DNA of 64,000 nt from JBEPTX01 sp041691795 (GCA_041691795.1 JBEPTX010000001.1:1-64000); one strand, 5' to 3'. Positions 6,393 to 16,132 are shown, counted from the first letter of the stretch. Notes: a model not told the origin generated them from the sequence alone. Translations and numbers: made by a program.

Positions 6393-9300
6393 TTACGCGG
6401 CGATTTCGAGGTCTTCGGCGATCTCTTCGAGAACGTCATCTTCCTCTTCGACACGTTGGTTCACCAGGGCACCGGTTCCGACTGGAATCTTGCGTCCGAT
6501 GATAACGTTTTCCTTTAGGCCATGCAGACGGTCAACACGACCGCTGGTTGCAGCGTTGATCAGCACACGGGTTGTGTCCTGGAACGATGCGGCTGATAGG
6601 AAGCTATCTGACCAGATAGAGACTTTGGTGATACCTAGTAGTAGCTGGGTATATTGTACCAATTCTTTACCTTCAACAGCCAAAACAGCGTTGGCTTCAA
6701 CAACTGATGCTTTGCTGACGATATCGCCAGTTACAAAGATGCTGTCGCCTGGGTCTTCAACCTGAACGCGGCTGAACATTTGGCGCACGATGATCTCGAG
6801 GTGCTTGTCAGCAACATCTTGACCCTGTGCAGCGTAAATGCGCAGAACTTCGTTAATGATGTAACGCTGAGTGGCTTCGGTGCCTTTCAGACGCATCAAA
6901 TCATGCAGGTTGAGTGAACCGATCGTCAGACGATCACCGGCTTCAACGCTGTCGCCCGCACTGATGACGAGTTGTGTAGAACCAGGAACTTCGTAACGTA
7001 CAGGGGCGCTAGCGTTTGCAGCCAGGACCAATGTGTCTTCGGCGATTTCAACCACACCATCAAATGGTGCAACCAATGGTTTTGCTTCACCCTCTGTGGT
7101 TGCAAGTACGTCGCCAACTTTGACATTGCTGCCAGATTTAACATTAACGGTGCGACCTTCGAGTTTCATGCGTTCGACGTGACCAGCAGCTGGCGTGACT
7201 TGGACGATGTACTTTTTGCCATCTTCCCAAACATCAACCAGACCGGTTACTTCGGTAACATGCGCTTGACCCTTTGGTGTACGAGCTTCGAACAACTCTT
7301 CGACACGTGGCAGACCTTGGGTGATGTCACCTCCGGCCACACCTGATGCATGGAAAGTTTTCAGTGTTAGCTGTGTACCTGGCTCACCGACAGACTGTGC
7401 AGCGATAACGCCGACTGGCTGTGCTTCGGCGACCAAGTGGCCAGTTGCCATGTCGATACCGTAGCTCTTGCGTGGAATTCCACGAAGGTTTTTGGTCGAC
7501 AGAACAGATTGGATTTTGACAGCGTCGATTGATTCATCAGCGGCAATTGCATCGGCAACTTCGCGGGTGATCAATTCGTCACGACCAATGTATGATCCAA
7601 CTTTTTCGGCAGTGAAACGGCCATTCAAACGGTTAGCAAATTCGATCATTGTTTCGACAGACTCAGAGCGGTAGATAGCAAAGCCATCATCGTCGTCGAG
7701 TGTATCAGCGACCGTAAAGACATCTTGTGACACATCGACCAAACGACGAGTCAGGTATCCTGAGTCGGCAGTTTTCAGCGCGGTGTCAATCAGACCCTTA
7801 CGTGCACCACGGGTTGCCACGAAGGCTTCTAGTGAGCTGAGTCCGGATTTAAAGCTACTACGGATAGGCAGCTCGATTTCGCGGTTTGTCGCGTCCACCA
7901 TGATACCAACCATCGCGCTTGCTAGCTTGACGTTACTGATATCACCACGGGCACCAGAGTTAACCATGACACTAATACTTGTGTCCATGCTCTTCAATTG
8001 ATCCTGTAGGAATTCGGTTACCTTGCGGTCAACACCACGCCATGCGGCAACGGTGAGGCCGTAACGCTCTTCTTCGGTCACCAGACCTTGGTCGAACTGT
8101 TCCGAGATTAAGGCAGTTTTAACGTCACCTTCACCGATAAACTCACTGATTTCTGGGAAATGCAGGTAGTCATCTTTACCGGTAGATACAGCAGCGATTG
8201 TCGCGAATCGGAAGGCCAGACCTTTCATTCGGTCGGCAGTGTGCGCAGTATCAACAGCACCGTATTGGGTGAAAATCTTGGCCAATACTTTTTTCAGCTG
8301 TTTCTTGTTCTGGATACTGTTGTCGTAGGGGAAATCTGCAGGCAGAATCTCGTTGAAAAAGACGCGCCCAAGAGTCGTATCGCGGATCTTGCCCTTGGCA
8401 AAGACACGGATTGGTGACTGCAGTTGCAGCTTCTTAGCATCGTACGCCATTTCAGCTTCATAAACAGAGCTGTACGCTTTGACGGTTTTAGTCTGCGCAC
8501 TTGGTTTTTCGTAGGTAAGGTAATAGTTACCGAGCACAACGTCCTGACCGATGTTTAGCACTGGAGCGCCATCAGCAGGTTTTAACAAGTTGTTCGTGGC
8601 ACTCATCAACTCACGAGCTTCGCGCTGTGCTTCGACAGACAAAGGCAAGTGAACAGCCATCTGGTCACCGTCGTAATCGGCGTTGAAACCGTTGGCGACA
8701 AGTGGGTGCAGTTGGATTGCTTTACCTTCGACGAGAACAGGCTGAAAGGCCTGAATCGACAAACGGTGAAGTGATGGTGCACGGTTAAGCAGTACGTACT
8801 TACCAGCGATAACAGCGTCAAGTGCATCCCAAACCAGCGTGTCGCCTGATTCGATCAAACGAGTCGCTGAACGGATGTTATGAGCGTGTTCGCCACGGAT
8901 CAACCAGCTGATAACAAATGGTTTGAATAGTTCAAGTGCCATTTGTTTTGGCAGACCACATTGCTCGATCTTGAGCTTTGGACCAACCACAATAACCGAA
9001 CGTCCAGAGTAGTCAACACGTTTACCCAGAAGGTTCTGGCGGAAACGACCCTGTTTACCCTTGAGCATGTCGCTGATTGATTTTAGACGGCGACGGCCAC
9101 CAGTTGCGTTCACGGCACGGCCACCACGGGCTGCGCTGTTATCAATCAGGGCGTCGACGGCTTCCTGGAGCATACGCATTTCGTTGCGGCGGATGACTTC
9201 AGGGGCGTTAAGATCGATCAGTTTTTTCAGACGGTTGTTACGGTTGATAACACGTCGGTAGAGGTCGTTAAGATCAGATGTTGCAAAACGGCCACCGGTC

Positions 9301-10232
9301 AACTGTACCATTGGGCGGAGATCTGGTGGAATAACTGGCAGAATCGTCAGTGTCAGGCTGCTTGGTTTGATACCAGCGGCTTGCATACCTTCGAGGACTT
9401 TCAGTCGTTTCAGCAATTTCTTTTCGCGCTGACCTTTGGCACCAGCAACTTCTTCGCTTAGCTGAGCAATAAGTGACTTGAGGTCAATTGCATCAAGCAG
9501 TGCTTTGAGTGCAGTACCGCCCATACCAACAGATACGAGTTCTTCGTATTCTTCTGGTAGGTTTCGGTAGTCAGTTTCGTTCATCAACGCGTTCTTCACC
9601 ATGCTATCCAGCTGGGCTTTTTTGACGTTGTAGGTTTCGTTCAATTCTTCAACTTCGCGTGACATTGCCGTGGCGACTACTTTTACGTCAGCGCCTTCAA
9701 CTTCAGCTTCTTTTTCATAGCGGATTTTGATAGCGGCGCGACCAGCTTCGGTCTCGGCTTCGAGATCAGCCAGATATTGGTCGCGTTTTTCTTCGCTTAC
9801 CTTTAATACAACGTAGGTTGCAAAGTAGGCAATGCGCTCGAGGTTACGAACAGTGATTCCAAGCAACAATGACATTGCTGATGGAGTACCACGCATAAAC
9901 CAAATGTGCGCAACGGGTGCAGCCAGGCCAATATGGCCCATGCGTTCGCGACGAACAATTGATTTGGTGACCAATTCACCGTTTTTATCGATAGCAGCTT
10001 CGCGTGAACGAACGCCTTTTAGTTTGTTGTCGTGCGGGTTGATATCTTTGACTGGGCCAAAGATTCGTTCGCAGAACAATCCATCGCGTTCAGGTTTCTG
10101 GGTGCGATAGTTAATTGTTTCAGGTTTGGTGACTTCACCATGACTCCACTTCAGCATGTCCTCTGGACTTGCTACAGCGAGACGAACGGCGTCAAAGTCA
10201 GCGATGCCTGTGCCAGCCATAACTTTTGACAT
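6393..10232 (-). CDS. rpoC: RNA polymerase beta' subunit without its zinc sites
   Basis: The 1279-residue product is beta', which carries the catalytic magnesium loop of RNA polymerase. The loop is at 517-523 and reads NADYDGD where bacteria normally have NADFDGD. The trigger-loop/bridge region GVIAAQSVGEPGTQLTLKTFHASGVAGG and the switch regions are intact. Both structural zinc sites are gone. The N-terminal four-cysteine site between GLFCERIFGPVKD and RRERMGH has no Cys (63-95). The second site, normally GVCxxCYG, reads GIPRKSYG (918-925), and its distant first Cys is also missing. The gene starts one base after rpoB, with AAGGAGGAGG before the ATG. Confidence 0.98.
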   Translation of the reverse strand: MSKVMAGTGIADFDAVRLAVASPEDMLKWSHGEVTKPETINYRTQKPERDGLFCERIFGPVKDINPHDNKLKGVRSREAAIDKNGELVTKSIVRRERMGHIGLAAPVAHIWFMRGTPSAMSLLLGITVRNLERIAYFATYVVLKVSEEKRDQYLADLEAETEAGRAAIKIRYEKEAEVEGADVKVVATAMSREVEELNETYNVKKAQLDSMVKNALMNETDYRNLPEEYEELVSVGMGGTALKALLDAIDLKSLIAQLSEEVAGAKGQREKKLLKRLKVLEGMQAAGIKPSSLTLTILPVIPPDLRPMVQLTGGRFATSDLNDLYRRVINRNNRLKKLIDLNAPEVIRRNEMRMLQEAVDALIDNSAARGGRAVNATGGRRRLKSISDMLKGKQGRFRQNLLGKRVDYSGRSVIVVGPKLKIEQCGLPKQMALELFKPFVISWLIRGEHAHNIRSATRLIESGDTLVWDALDAVIAGKYVLLNRAPSLHRLSIQAFQPVLVEGKAIQLHPLVANGFNADYDGDQMAVHLPLSVEAQREARELMSATNNLLKPADGAPVLNIGQDVVLGNYYLTYEKPSAQTKTVKAYSSVYEAEMAYDAKKLQLQSPIRVFAKGKIRDTTLGRVFFNEILPADFPYDNSIQNKKQLKKVLAKIFTQYGAVDTAHTADRMKGLAFRFATIAAVSTGKDDYLHFPEISEFIGEGDVKTALISEQFDQGLVTEEERYGLTVAAWRGVDRKVTEFLQDQLKSMDTSISVMVNSGARGDISNVKLASAMVGIMVDATNREIELPIRSSFKSGLSSLEAFVATRGARKGLIDTALKTADSGYLTRRLVDVSQDVFTVADTLDDDDGFAIYRSESVETMIEFANRLNGRFTAEKVGSYIGRDELITREVADAIAADESIDAVKIQSVLSTKNLRGIPRKSYGIDMATGHLVAEAQPVGVIAAQSVGEPGTQLTLKTFHASGVAGGDITQGLPRVEELFEARTPKGQAHVTEVTGLVDVWEDGKKYIVQVTPAAGHVERMKLEGRTVNVKSGSNVKVGDVLATTEGEAKPLVAPFDGVVEIAEDTLVLAANASAPVRYEVPGSTQLVISAGDSVEAGDRLTIGSLNLHDLMRLKGTEATQRYIINEVLRIYAAQGQDVADKHLEIIVRQMFSRVQVEDPGDSIFVTGDIVSKASVVEANAVLAVEGKELVQYTQLLLGITKVSIWSDSFLSAASFQDTTRVLINAATSGRVDRLHGLKENVIIGRKIPVGTGALVNQRVEEEDDVLEEIAEDLEIAA

Positions 10233-10233
10233 A

Positions 10234-13200
10234 TTACACCTCCTCCTTGATTTCTTCTATTTCATCAATATCTTGAATTGTCATACCTTCATCGATGTCG
10301 CCAAATTCGTCGGCTTCATCCAGAACAGTTTCGACTTCTTCGTCGTCATCATCAGCAATGATAACCGCAGGAACAGTTTTGTCCTCTGGGCCACCAACGG
10401 CAATGACTTCTTCGGCGTCAATCACTGCATCTTCGGTTTCGTCGAGCAAATCGACGCGCAGACCGAGACCCTGAAGTTCTTTGACCAAGACGTTGAATGA
10501 TTCAGGCAATTTTGGACCAACAATTGGTTCGTCTTTGATGATTGATTCGTACGCTTTGGCACGACCATATACATCGTCAGACTTGATTGTTAGCATTTCT
10601 TGCAGCGTTGTAGCGGCGCCATAAGCTTCGAGGGCCCAGACTTCCATTTCTCCAAATCGCTGACCACCATTTTGGGCTTTACCACCCAGTGGTTGCTGAG
10701 TCACCATTGTGTATGGACCAGTTGAACGAGCGTGAATCTTGTCGCTTACCATGTGATGCAGTTTGATGATGTGCATGACACCAACAGTTGTGCGCTCTTC
10801 GAATGCTTCACCATTACGGCCATCATACAGTTGTGATTTACCATCACGGGCAAAGCCAGCTTTTTCAAGTTCGGCACTGATAACTTCGTCGCTGACACCA
10901 TTAAATGGTGGTGTTGCAACTTTGTAACCAAGTGCACGAGCAGCCATACCCAGGTGAGTTTCAAATAGCTGACCGATGTTCATACGAGATGGCACACCGA
11001 GCGGGTTCAATACCACGTCAACGGCGGTACCGTCTTCCATGAATGGCATATCTTCGACAGGCAAGATTCGGGCAACAACACCCTTGTTACCGTGACGACC
11101 AGCCAACTTGTCACCAACGCTGATTTTACGCAGCTGTGCGACAAAGATCTGGATTTGCATCAGGACACCAGCTTTGAGCTCGTGACCGTTTTCGCGGCTA
11201 AAGATTTTAACACCGACGACTTTACCACCACCGGCATTGTTCATACGCTGTGATGTATCACGAACGTCTTTAGCTTTTTCGCCAAAGATTGCGCGCAGCA
11301 GTCGTTCTTCAGAACTCAGCTCTTGCTCACCCTTTGGAGTAATCTTGCCGACAAGTACATCGCCAGATTTGACCTCAGAACCGATCTGAACAATACCGTT
11401 TTCGTCGAGGTGACGAAGTGATTCTTCGGAAACGTTTGGAATGTCACGAGTGACAATTTCTGGACCAAGTTTGGTTTCACGAACTTCTACCGTGTAATCT
11501 TTGATGTTGATGCTGGTAAGCGCATCATCTTGGACGATACGGCTTGAAAGCACGATCGCGTCATCCATGTTGTAACCACCCCATGGCATAAATGCCACAG
11601 TCAGGTCACGACCAAGCGCCAATTCACCATCAGCGATAGAGGCACCTTCGATCAGAATGTCACCCTTTTTCACCTTGTCGCCGCGAGAAACGCGGACTTT
11701 TTGGTTGATTGAACGGTCATCATTGCTTTTGGCAAAGTGAACCAATTCGTAAATCTTGACGCCATCTGCGTATTTGACGTGAATTTCATCACCATCAGCA
11801 CGGACAACTTCACCGGCGGCTCTCGCAACAACCAATTGGCTGGTGTTTTTGGCAAGTTCTGCCTCGATACCAGTACCAACTGTTGGTGACTCAGGAGTTA
11901 GTAGTGGAACGGCCTGTTTTTGCATGTTTGAACCAGTCAATGATCGGTCAACACGGTTTTTCTCGATAAATGGCACCAATGATGCAGTTGAACCAAGAAT
12001 TTGCTTGTGGGCAGCGTCCATGTAGGTCACTTCACTGGCATCAACTTGCTCTGGTAGTAGTCCGTTTCGGGCACTAACGCGCTCGTTGACGAATTTGCCG
12101 TCTTTTAGTTCGGCACCAGCATCAGCGATGACTTCGGTAATTTCCTGTGATGCGTCGAGGTAGACAACTTCATCAGTGACTTTGCCTTTAATAACCTTTA
12201 GGTATGGAGTTTCGATAAATCCATATTCGTTGACACGGGCGTAGCTAGCGAGGTTCAGCACCAATCCAATGTTAGCGCCTTCTGGAGTCTCTACCGAACA
12301 CAAACGGCCGTAGTGTGTTGGGTGAGCGTCACGAACGTCAAATCCTGCACGTTCGCGTGACAAACCACCAGGTCCCATCGATGATAGGCGGCGTTTGTGT
12401 GACAATTCGGCAAGTGGGTTTGTTTCGTCCATCAATTGTGACAACTGGCTGCTTGCAAAGAATTCGCGAACAGCAGCAACGACCGGGCGAGCGTTGATCA
12501 GTTGACCAGGTGTGACGGTTTCAAGATCAGACATAGACATACGGTCCATGGCGTTACGTTGCATGCGAAGCATACCAACGCGGAATTGGCGGGCTACCAA
12601 TTCACCGACTAATTTGACACGACGGTTGTTCAGGGCGTCGATGTCGTCGGCAGGTTCCTGTGTATTGTTCAACCGAATGATTTCGCGGATAATCGCGATC
12701 AAATCGTTCATCTGGAAGACACGGTTTTCAGTTGTGTTAGCAACTTCTATACCAAGTCGTTGGTTCAATTTGTAACGGCCAACACGGCTGTAATCAAAGC
12801 GTTTGAAATCAAAGAACATTCGTTCGATCATACTACGAGCGTTGTCGACAGTCGCCAAATCACCTGGTCGCAGGCGGCGGTAGACTTCGATCAATGCTTC
12901 GTTTGATCCACGTGATGGGTCTTTTTCGAGGGTTGCTTCGATATATTTCACATCACCGGTGTCAACGTCTGCAAATAGACTTTTGATTTCGGTGGTTTTG
13001 TTGTGACCGAGCGCACGCAGTAATGTCGTGACTGGTAGTTTGCGGCGACGATCGATTTTGACATAGATCGTACCGTTTGCAGCGGTTTCAAATTCCAACC
13101 ATGCACCACGGCCTGGGATGAGTTTGGCACCATAGTTGCTGTGACCAACGGCTTTTTCGGCGGTGAAAAACACACCAGCGCTACGAATAAGCTGTGATAC

Positions 13201-13602
13201 AACGACACGTTCGGTACCGTTGATGATAAATGTACCGCGATCGGTCATCCATGGGTAATCACCAAGATAGATTTCTTGTTCCTTGACTTCCCCGGTAACT
13301 TTGTTGGTCAATTCGACGTTGACGTGGAGTGGTGCGTCAAATGTCAGGTTGTTTTCTTTGGTGTCTTGTTCGCTGACTTTTGGATCCTGGAAATGATATT
13401 CCTTGAATCGTAGTTCCAATTTCTGACCAGTGTAGTCCTCAATTGGGTTTAGTTCTGAAAAAATCTCACTTAGGCCAGTTTCGACGAATTCACGCCAGCT
13501 GTCCTTTTGGTGAGCGATCAGGTTTGGTAGTGGCAACGCAGTGTCATCTTGGGTGAAAAACACACGTTTGCCAGCAGTAGCCTTAGCATTTGCTTTTGCC
13601 AT
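10234..13602 (-). CDS. rpoB: RNA polymerase beta subunit
   Basis: A 1122-residue beta subunit with the usual order of domains. The rifampicin pocket reads SSQLSQLMDETNPLAELSHKRRLSSMGPGG, so the Asp, His and Ser most often tied to resistance are the sensitive-type residues, though nearby positions differ from E. coli (Leu for Phe, Met for Leu). The C-terminus has an acidic tail of about 60 residues ending in IDEIEEIKEEV, beyond the normal end of beta. GAGGAG precedes the ATG. The predicted promoter at 13763-13791 gives a leader near 150 bases containing the palindrome CTAGCGGCCGCTAG (13630-13643). Confidence 0.98.
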   Translation of the reverse strand: MAKANAKATAGKRVFFTQDDTALPLPNLIAHQKDSWREFVETGLSEIFSELNPIEDYTGQKLELRFKEYHFQDPKVSEQDTKENNLTFDAPLHVNVELTNKVTGEVKEQEIYLGDYPWMTDRGTFIINGTERVVVSQLIRSAGVFFTAEKAVGHSNYGAKLIPGRGAWLEFETAANGTIYVKIDRRRKLPVTTLLRALGHNKTTEIKSLFADVDTGDVKYIEATLEKDPSRGSNEALIEVYRRLRPGDLATVDNARSMIERMFFDFKRFDYSRVGRYKLNQRLGIEVANTTENRVFQMNDLIAIIREIIRLNNTQEPADDIDALNNRRVKLVGELVARQFRVGMLRMQRNAMDRMSMSDLETVTPGQLINARPVVAAVREFFASSQLSQLMDETNPLAELSHKRRLSSMGPGGLSRERAGFDVRDAHPTHYGRLCSVETPEGANIGLVLNLASYARVNEYGFIETPYLKVIKGKVTDEVVYLDASQEITEVIADAGAELKDGKFVNERVSARNGLLPEQVDASEVTYMDAAHKQILGSTASLVPFIEKNRVDRSLTGSNMQKQAVPLLTPESPTVGTGIEAELAKNTSQLVVARAAGEVVRADGDEIHVKYADGVKIYELVHFAKSNDDRSINQKVRVSRGDKVKKGDILIEGASIADGELALGRDLTVAFMPWGGYNMDDAIVLSSRIVQDDALTSINIKDYTVEVRETKLGPEIVTRDIPNVSEESLRHLDENGIVQIGSEVKSGDVLVGKITPKGEQELSSEERLLRAIFGEKAKDVRDTSQRMNNAGGGKVVGVKIFSRENGHELKAGVLMQIQIFVAQLRKISVGDKLAGRHGNKGVVARILPVEDMPFMEDGTAVDVVLNPLGVPSRMNIGQLFETHLGMAARALGYKVATPPFNGVSDEVISAELEKAGFARDGKSQLYDGRNGEAFEERTTVGVMHIIKLHHMVSDKIHARSTGPYTMVTQQPLGGKAQNGGQRFGEMEVWALEAYGAATTLQEMLTIKSDDVYGRAKAYESIIKDEPIVGPKLPESFNVLVKELQGLGLRVDLLDETEDAVIDAEEVIAVGGPEDKTVPAVIIADDDDEEVETVLDEADEFGDIDEGMTIQDIDEIEEIKEEV

Positions 13603-13762
13603 CTGTACTCCTCGCTAATTGTTTATCATGTCTAGCGGCCGCTAGCGCATGGTTGTTGATAGTGAACTCTGGCCCGAAGATTCACTAAGTTTGGTTTCAT
13701 CCACCTCTGTTGCCGACAGAAAATAGACATGTGATACCAAACTACACTACTTCTTGATACTG

Positions 13763-13791
13763 ATTGTGAGGGATGGGTGACAAATAGTCAA
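13763..13791 (-). promoter_or_regulatory. Predicted promoter of rpoB-rpoC
   Basis: On the minus strand, TTGACT (13786-13791), a 17-base spacer and CACAAT (13763-13768). The same -10 form, CACAAT, occurs at the LPXTG protein promoter (19944-19972). Confidence 0.6.
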
Positions 13792-13797
13792 GGGGTT

Positions 13798-14397
13798 TTA
13801 GGCTTTTGTGATGACTTGGTCGACCAGGCCGTATGTGACGGCCTCTTCGGCACTCATCCAAAAATCGCGATCGGCGTCTTTTTCGATTTTGGATAGTTTT
13901 TGACCGGTGTTTTTCGCCAGGATTTCATTCAAGCGGTGTTTGATATACACACTTTCACGCAGGCTGATTTCTTGATCGGTCACTTTGCCTTCGGTACCGC
14001 TACTAGGCTGGTGAATCATAATACGACTGTTTGGCAATGCAAATCGCTTGCCTTTGGTGCCGCTTGATAGCAAGAATGCACCCATGCTAGCTTGCAGGCC
14101 AATACCAATTGTCTGAACATCAGGAGCGATAAACTGAATCGTGTCATAAATAGCCAAACCGTCGTAGACGCTGCCACCGGGGCTGTTGATGTACAATTTA
14201 ATGTCCTTTTTGCTATCGGCGTAGGCCAAATGAAGTAATTGGGCGACAACAACGTTTGCGGTATGTTCGTTGACGTCTTCGCCTAGGAAGATAATTCGTT
14301 CGTTCAACAGCCGTGAGTAAATATCAAAAGCGCGTTCGCCTTCATACGTTTTTTCAATGACCGTTGGCACCAAATACGTTCGAGGTTTCATATTCAT
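13798..14397 (-). CDS. clpP: ATP-dependent Clp protease proteolytic subunit
   Basis: A ClpP serine protease of 199 residues from MNMKPRTYLVP; the frame is open to 14427, but no start signal supports the longer form. The catalytic triad is visible: Ser in LQASMGAFLL (about 104), His in RIMIHQP (129), and Asp in DADRDFW (176-178). It forms the barrel that degrades substrates fed by ClpC (44509-46983) or ClpX. A CIRCE operator lies 20 bases upstream. TATACT lies six bases before the ATG with no ribosome binding site, so the transcript is probably leaderless. Confidence 0.96.
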   Translation of the reverse strand: MNMKPRTYLVPTVIEKTYEGERAFDIYSRLLNERIIFLGEDVNEHTANVVVAQLLHLAYADSKKDIKLYINSPGGSVYDGLAIYDTIQFIAPDVQTIGIGLQASMGAFLLSSGTKGKRFALPNSRIMIHQPSSGTEGKVTDQEISLRESVYIKHRLNEILAKNTGQKLSKIEKDADRDFWMSAEEAVTYGLVDQVITKA

Positions 14398-14416
14398 ATA
14401 TATAGTATAGCGCTGG

Positions 14417-14443
14417 CTGGCACTCAATGCAATAGAGTGCTAA
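14417..14443 (-). promoter_or_regulatory. CIRCE operator (HrcA site) of clpP
   Basis: On the minus strand, TTAGCACTC, nine bases, then GAGTGCCAG. Consensus is TTAGCACTC-N9-GAGTGCTAA, so 16 of 18 arm positions match. It overlaps the presumed -35 region of clpP. A perfect CIRCE stands at clpC (47128-47154). Confidence 0.88.
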
Positions 14444-14547
14444 TTTAAAATCAATGGGTTGCACTCTCGGCTCGATGAGATGCAACCGTTAGATGGATGG
14501 AACATGAATAGGGATGTGTTGGGGCGAAGTTTTGCGTGATTAGATGA

Positions 14548-14664
14548 TCATACGACCCTTTCGCGCAATTCCTCCGCTTCAACCCAGTCAACTGCTTTTT
14601 TCATGAAGCGACCCATGGCTACGGCAGCAGCCGCGCCGACACCAACGATAACAAGAAATTTCAA
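14548..14664 (-). CDS. Small single-span membrane protein, 38 residues (second of pair)
   Basis: Starts at a TTG with GGAG eight bases before it (AAGGAGTGAGG). The product has a hydrophobic helix (LVIVGVGAAAAVAMG) followed by a short amphipathic, charged end with KKAVDWVEAEELRERVV. It shares a layout with its upstream neighbour: hydrophobic helix, a Lys, then VxDWxE. No family recognised. Not seen by length-filtered gene calling. It could be a membrane-active peptide or an accessory subunit. Confidence 0.5.
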   Translation of the reverse strand: MKFLVIVGVGAAAAVAMGRFMKKAVDWVEAEELRERVV

Positions 14665-14694
14665 ATTCCTCACTCCTTTTTGTGAACCCGGCGG

Positions 14695-14790
14695 CTATGC
14701 CGCTCGTTCTGCCCAGTCATCGAGCACCTTCAACATCATAGATGCAGCCACCACAAGAACTGCGGCAGCCATAACACTCATAATCCTCAT
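14695..14790 (-). CDS. Small single-span membrane protein, 31 residues (first of pair)
   Basis: ATG at 14790 with GAGAGGAAG just before it. The hydrophobic stretch SVMAAAVLVVAASMML is followed by KVLDDWAERAA. The helix-Lys-x-V-x-D-W-x-E pattern matches the next ORF. The binding site GAGAG can pair with CTCTC just upstream (14797-14812), so translation may be controlled. The pair sits between tig and clpP in the same direction. Function unknown. Confidence 0.5.
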   Translation of the reverse strand: MRIMSVMAAAVLVVAASMMLKVLDDWAERAA

Positions 14791-14845
14791 AACTTCCTCT
14801 CAGAGCCGAGAGCAAGTTTACTATACCATGAATATAGGTAACTTA

Positions 14846-16123
14846 CTATTTTGAGTTGAGTTCGACCAAGCGATCGATGGTTTTGTCGGTCAACAGACGA
14901 TTGGCAATGTCACGCTGTCGTTCAGGCGAGGTGAAATCTTCTTTCTTGCTGTTGCCATATTGTTCTTGGAATTGGCGAATTTTCTCGGCCAGTTCTTCGC
15001 TGGTAGCTTCGATTTTCTCGATTTTGCTCAGTTCGGCAAGTGCCAATCCAGCTTTGACACGGTTTTCGGCAGCGGTTTTGACTTCTGTTTCTAGCCATTT
15101 TTCGTGAGTCAGTTTCTGACTTTCCAAATACATTTCGAGCGTCATGCCTTGGTAGGCAAGGTTTTGCATCATATCTTGCTCAATCGAACTTGCTTGGTCA
15201 GCGGCCAAGATTTCAGGTACAGGAATTTTGCTGACTTCAACCAGTTTTTTGACCAATGCATCCTTCAACTTTTCGGTCGCTTCGCGGTCTTTTTGGGCTT
15301 GAATTTCTCGTTTGATATCAACTTTTAGCTCTTCGACAGTCTTAAATGGACCAGCTTTTTTGGCCAATTTGTCGTCGAGTTCTGCCAGAACAACTTCTTT
15401 GACTTCCTTGAGCGTCGTCGTAAAGGTAACTTTGGCACCAGCTAGGTCTTTGGAATGATAATCAGCAGGGAAGGTCACATGTAAGTCGAATTCATCGCCA
15501 GCTTTGTGGCCAATGATACCTTCTTCGAATCCAGGAATAAATTGGTTTGAACCTATGACTAGTTTGTAATCTTTGGCAGTTCCGCCATCGAATGGAACAT
15601 CACCTTTTTTGCCAATGAAATCGATAATAACTTCGTCTTTGTCAGCAGCAGCGCGTTTGACCTCTTTGCGTTCGGCCGAACCTTCGCGCATACGCAGGAT
15701 GATTTCGTCGATGTCTTTGTCAGTTGCTTTTTCGGCAACTTTTTTGACACCAAGTTTTTTGTAGTCACCAAGAGTGATTTTTGGCAAGATTTCAGTTTCG
15801 GCAGTAAATTCTAGTTCGCTACCAGGGACAAACTTTTTGACTTCAACTTGTGGACGATCAAGGGCTTGGATTTTTTCGGCAGTGTAGGCTTCGGCAACGG
15901 CTTTAGACAGTGCATCGTCAAGTGTTTGCTGGCCTAGAGCGTTCGGATCAACGTTTTTGGCCGCAACGCTGGCAGGAACTTTGCCTTTGCGAAACCCTGG
16001 GACTTTGATGTCACGAGCGATCTTTTTCAGTGCTACTAGTTCAGCGGCTTTTAATTCTTCAGCGCCAAGCGAGATGGTCAGCACTACTTTGGTGTCGGAT
16101 AGGTGTTTTACTGTCGTTTTCAT
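14846..16123 (-). CDS. tig: Trigger factor
   Basis: A 425-residue ribosome-associated chaperone and prolyl isomerase. The ribosome-binding domain carries the signature GFRKGKVPAS (near 44-53). The FKBP-type domain follows (about 150-240) with FDGGTAKDYKLVIGS and FIPGFEEGIIGHKAGDEFDL. The C-terminal helical arms fill the rest. It is followed by the small membrane ORFs and clpP, the common tig-clpP neighbourhood. TATGAT lies nine bases before the ATG, without a ribosome binding site. Confidence 0.97.
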   Translation of the reverse strand: MKTTVKHLSDTKVVLTISLGAEELKAAELVALKKIARDIKVPGFRKGKVPASVAAKNVDPNALGQQTLDDALSKAVAEAYTAEKIQALDRPQVEVKKFVPGSELEFTAETEILPKITLGDYKKLGVKKVAEKATDKDIDEIILRMREGSAERKEVKRAAADKDEVIIDFIGKKGDVPFDGGTAKDYKLVIGSNQFIPGFEEGIIGHKAGDEFDLHVTFPADYHSKDLAGAKVTFTTTLKEVKEVVLAELDDKLAKKAGPFKTVEELKVDIKREIQAQKDREATEKLKDALVKKLVEVSKIPVPEILAADQASSIEQDMMQNLAYQGMTLEMYLESQKLTHEKWLETEVKTAAENRVKAGLALAELSKIEKIEATSEELAEKIRQFQEQYGNSKKEDFTSPERQRDIANRLLTDKTIDRLVELNSK

Positions 16124-16132
16124 ACTCGAACT

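Noticed and set aside
13630..13643. Palindrome CTAGCGGCCGCTAG in the rpoB leader as an operator
   Set aside because: A single 14-base palindrome without a known regulator or a second copy is not enough.
14603..14854. Plus-strand frame of 83 codons between clpP and tig
   Set aside because: No start signal, and it is the shadow of the two small minus-strand ORFs, which have binding sites.
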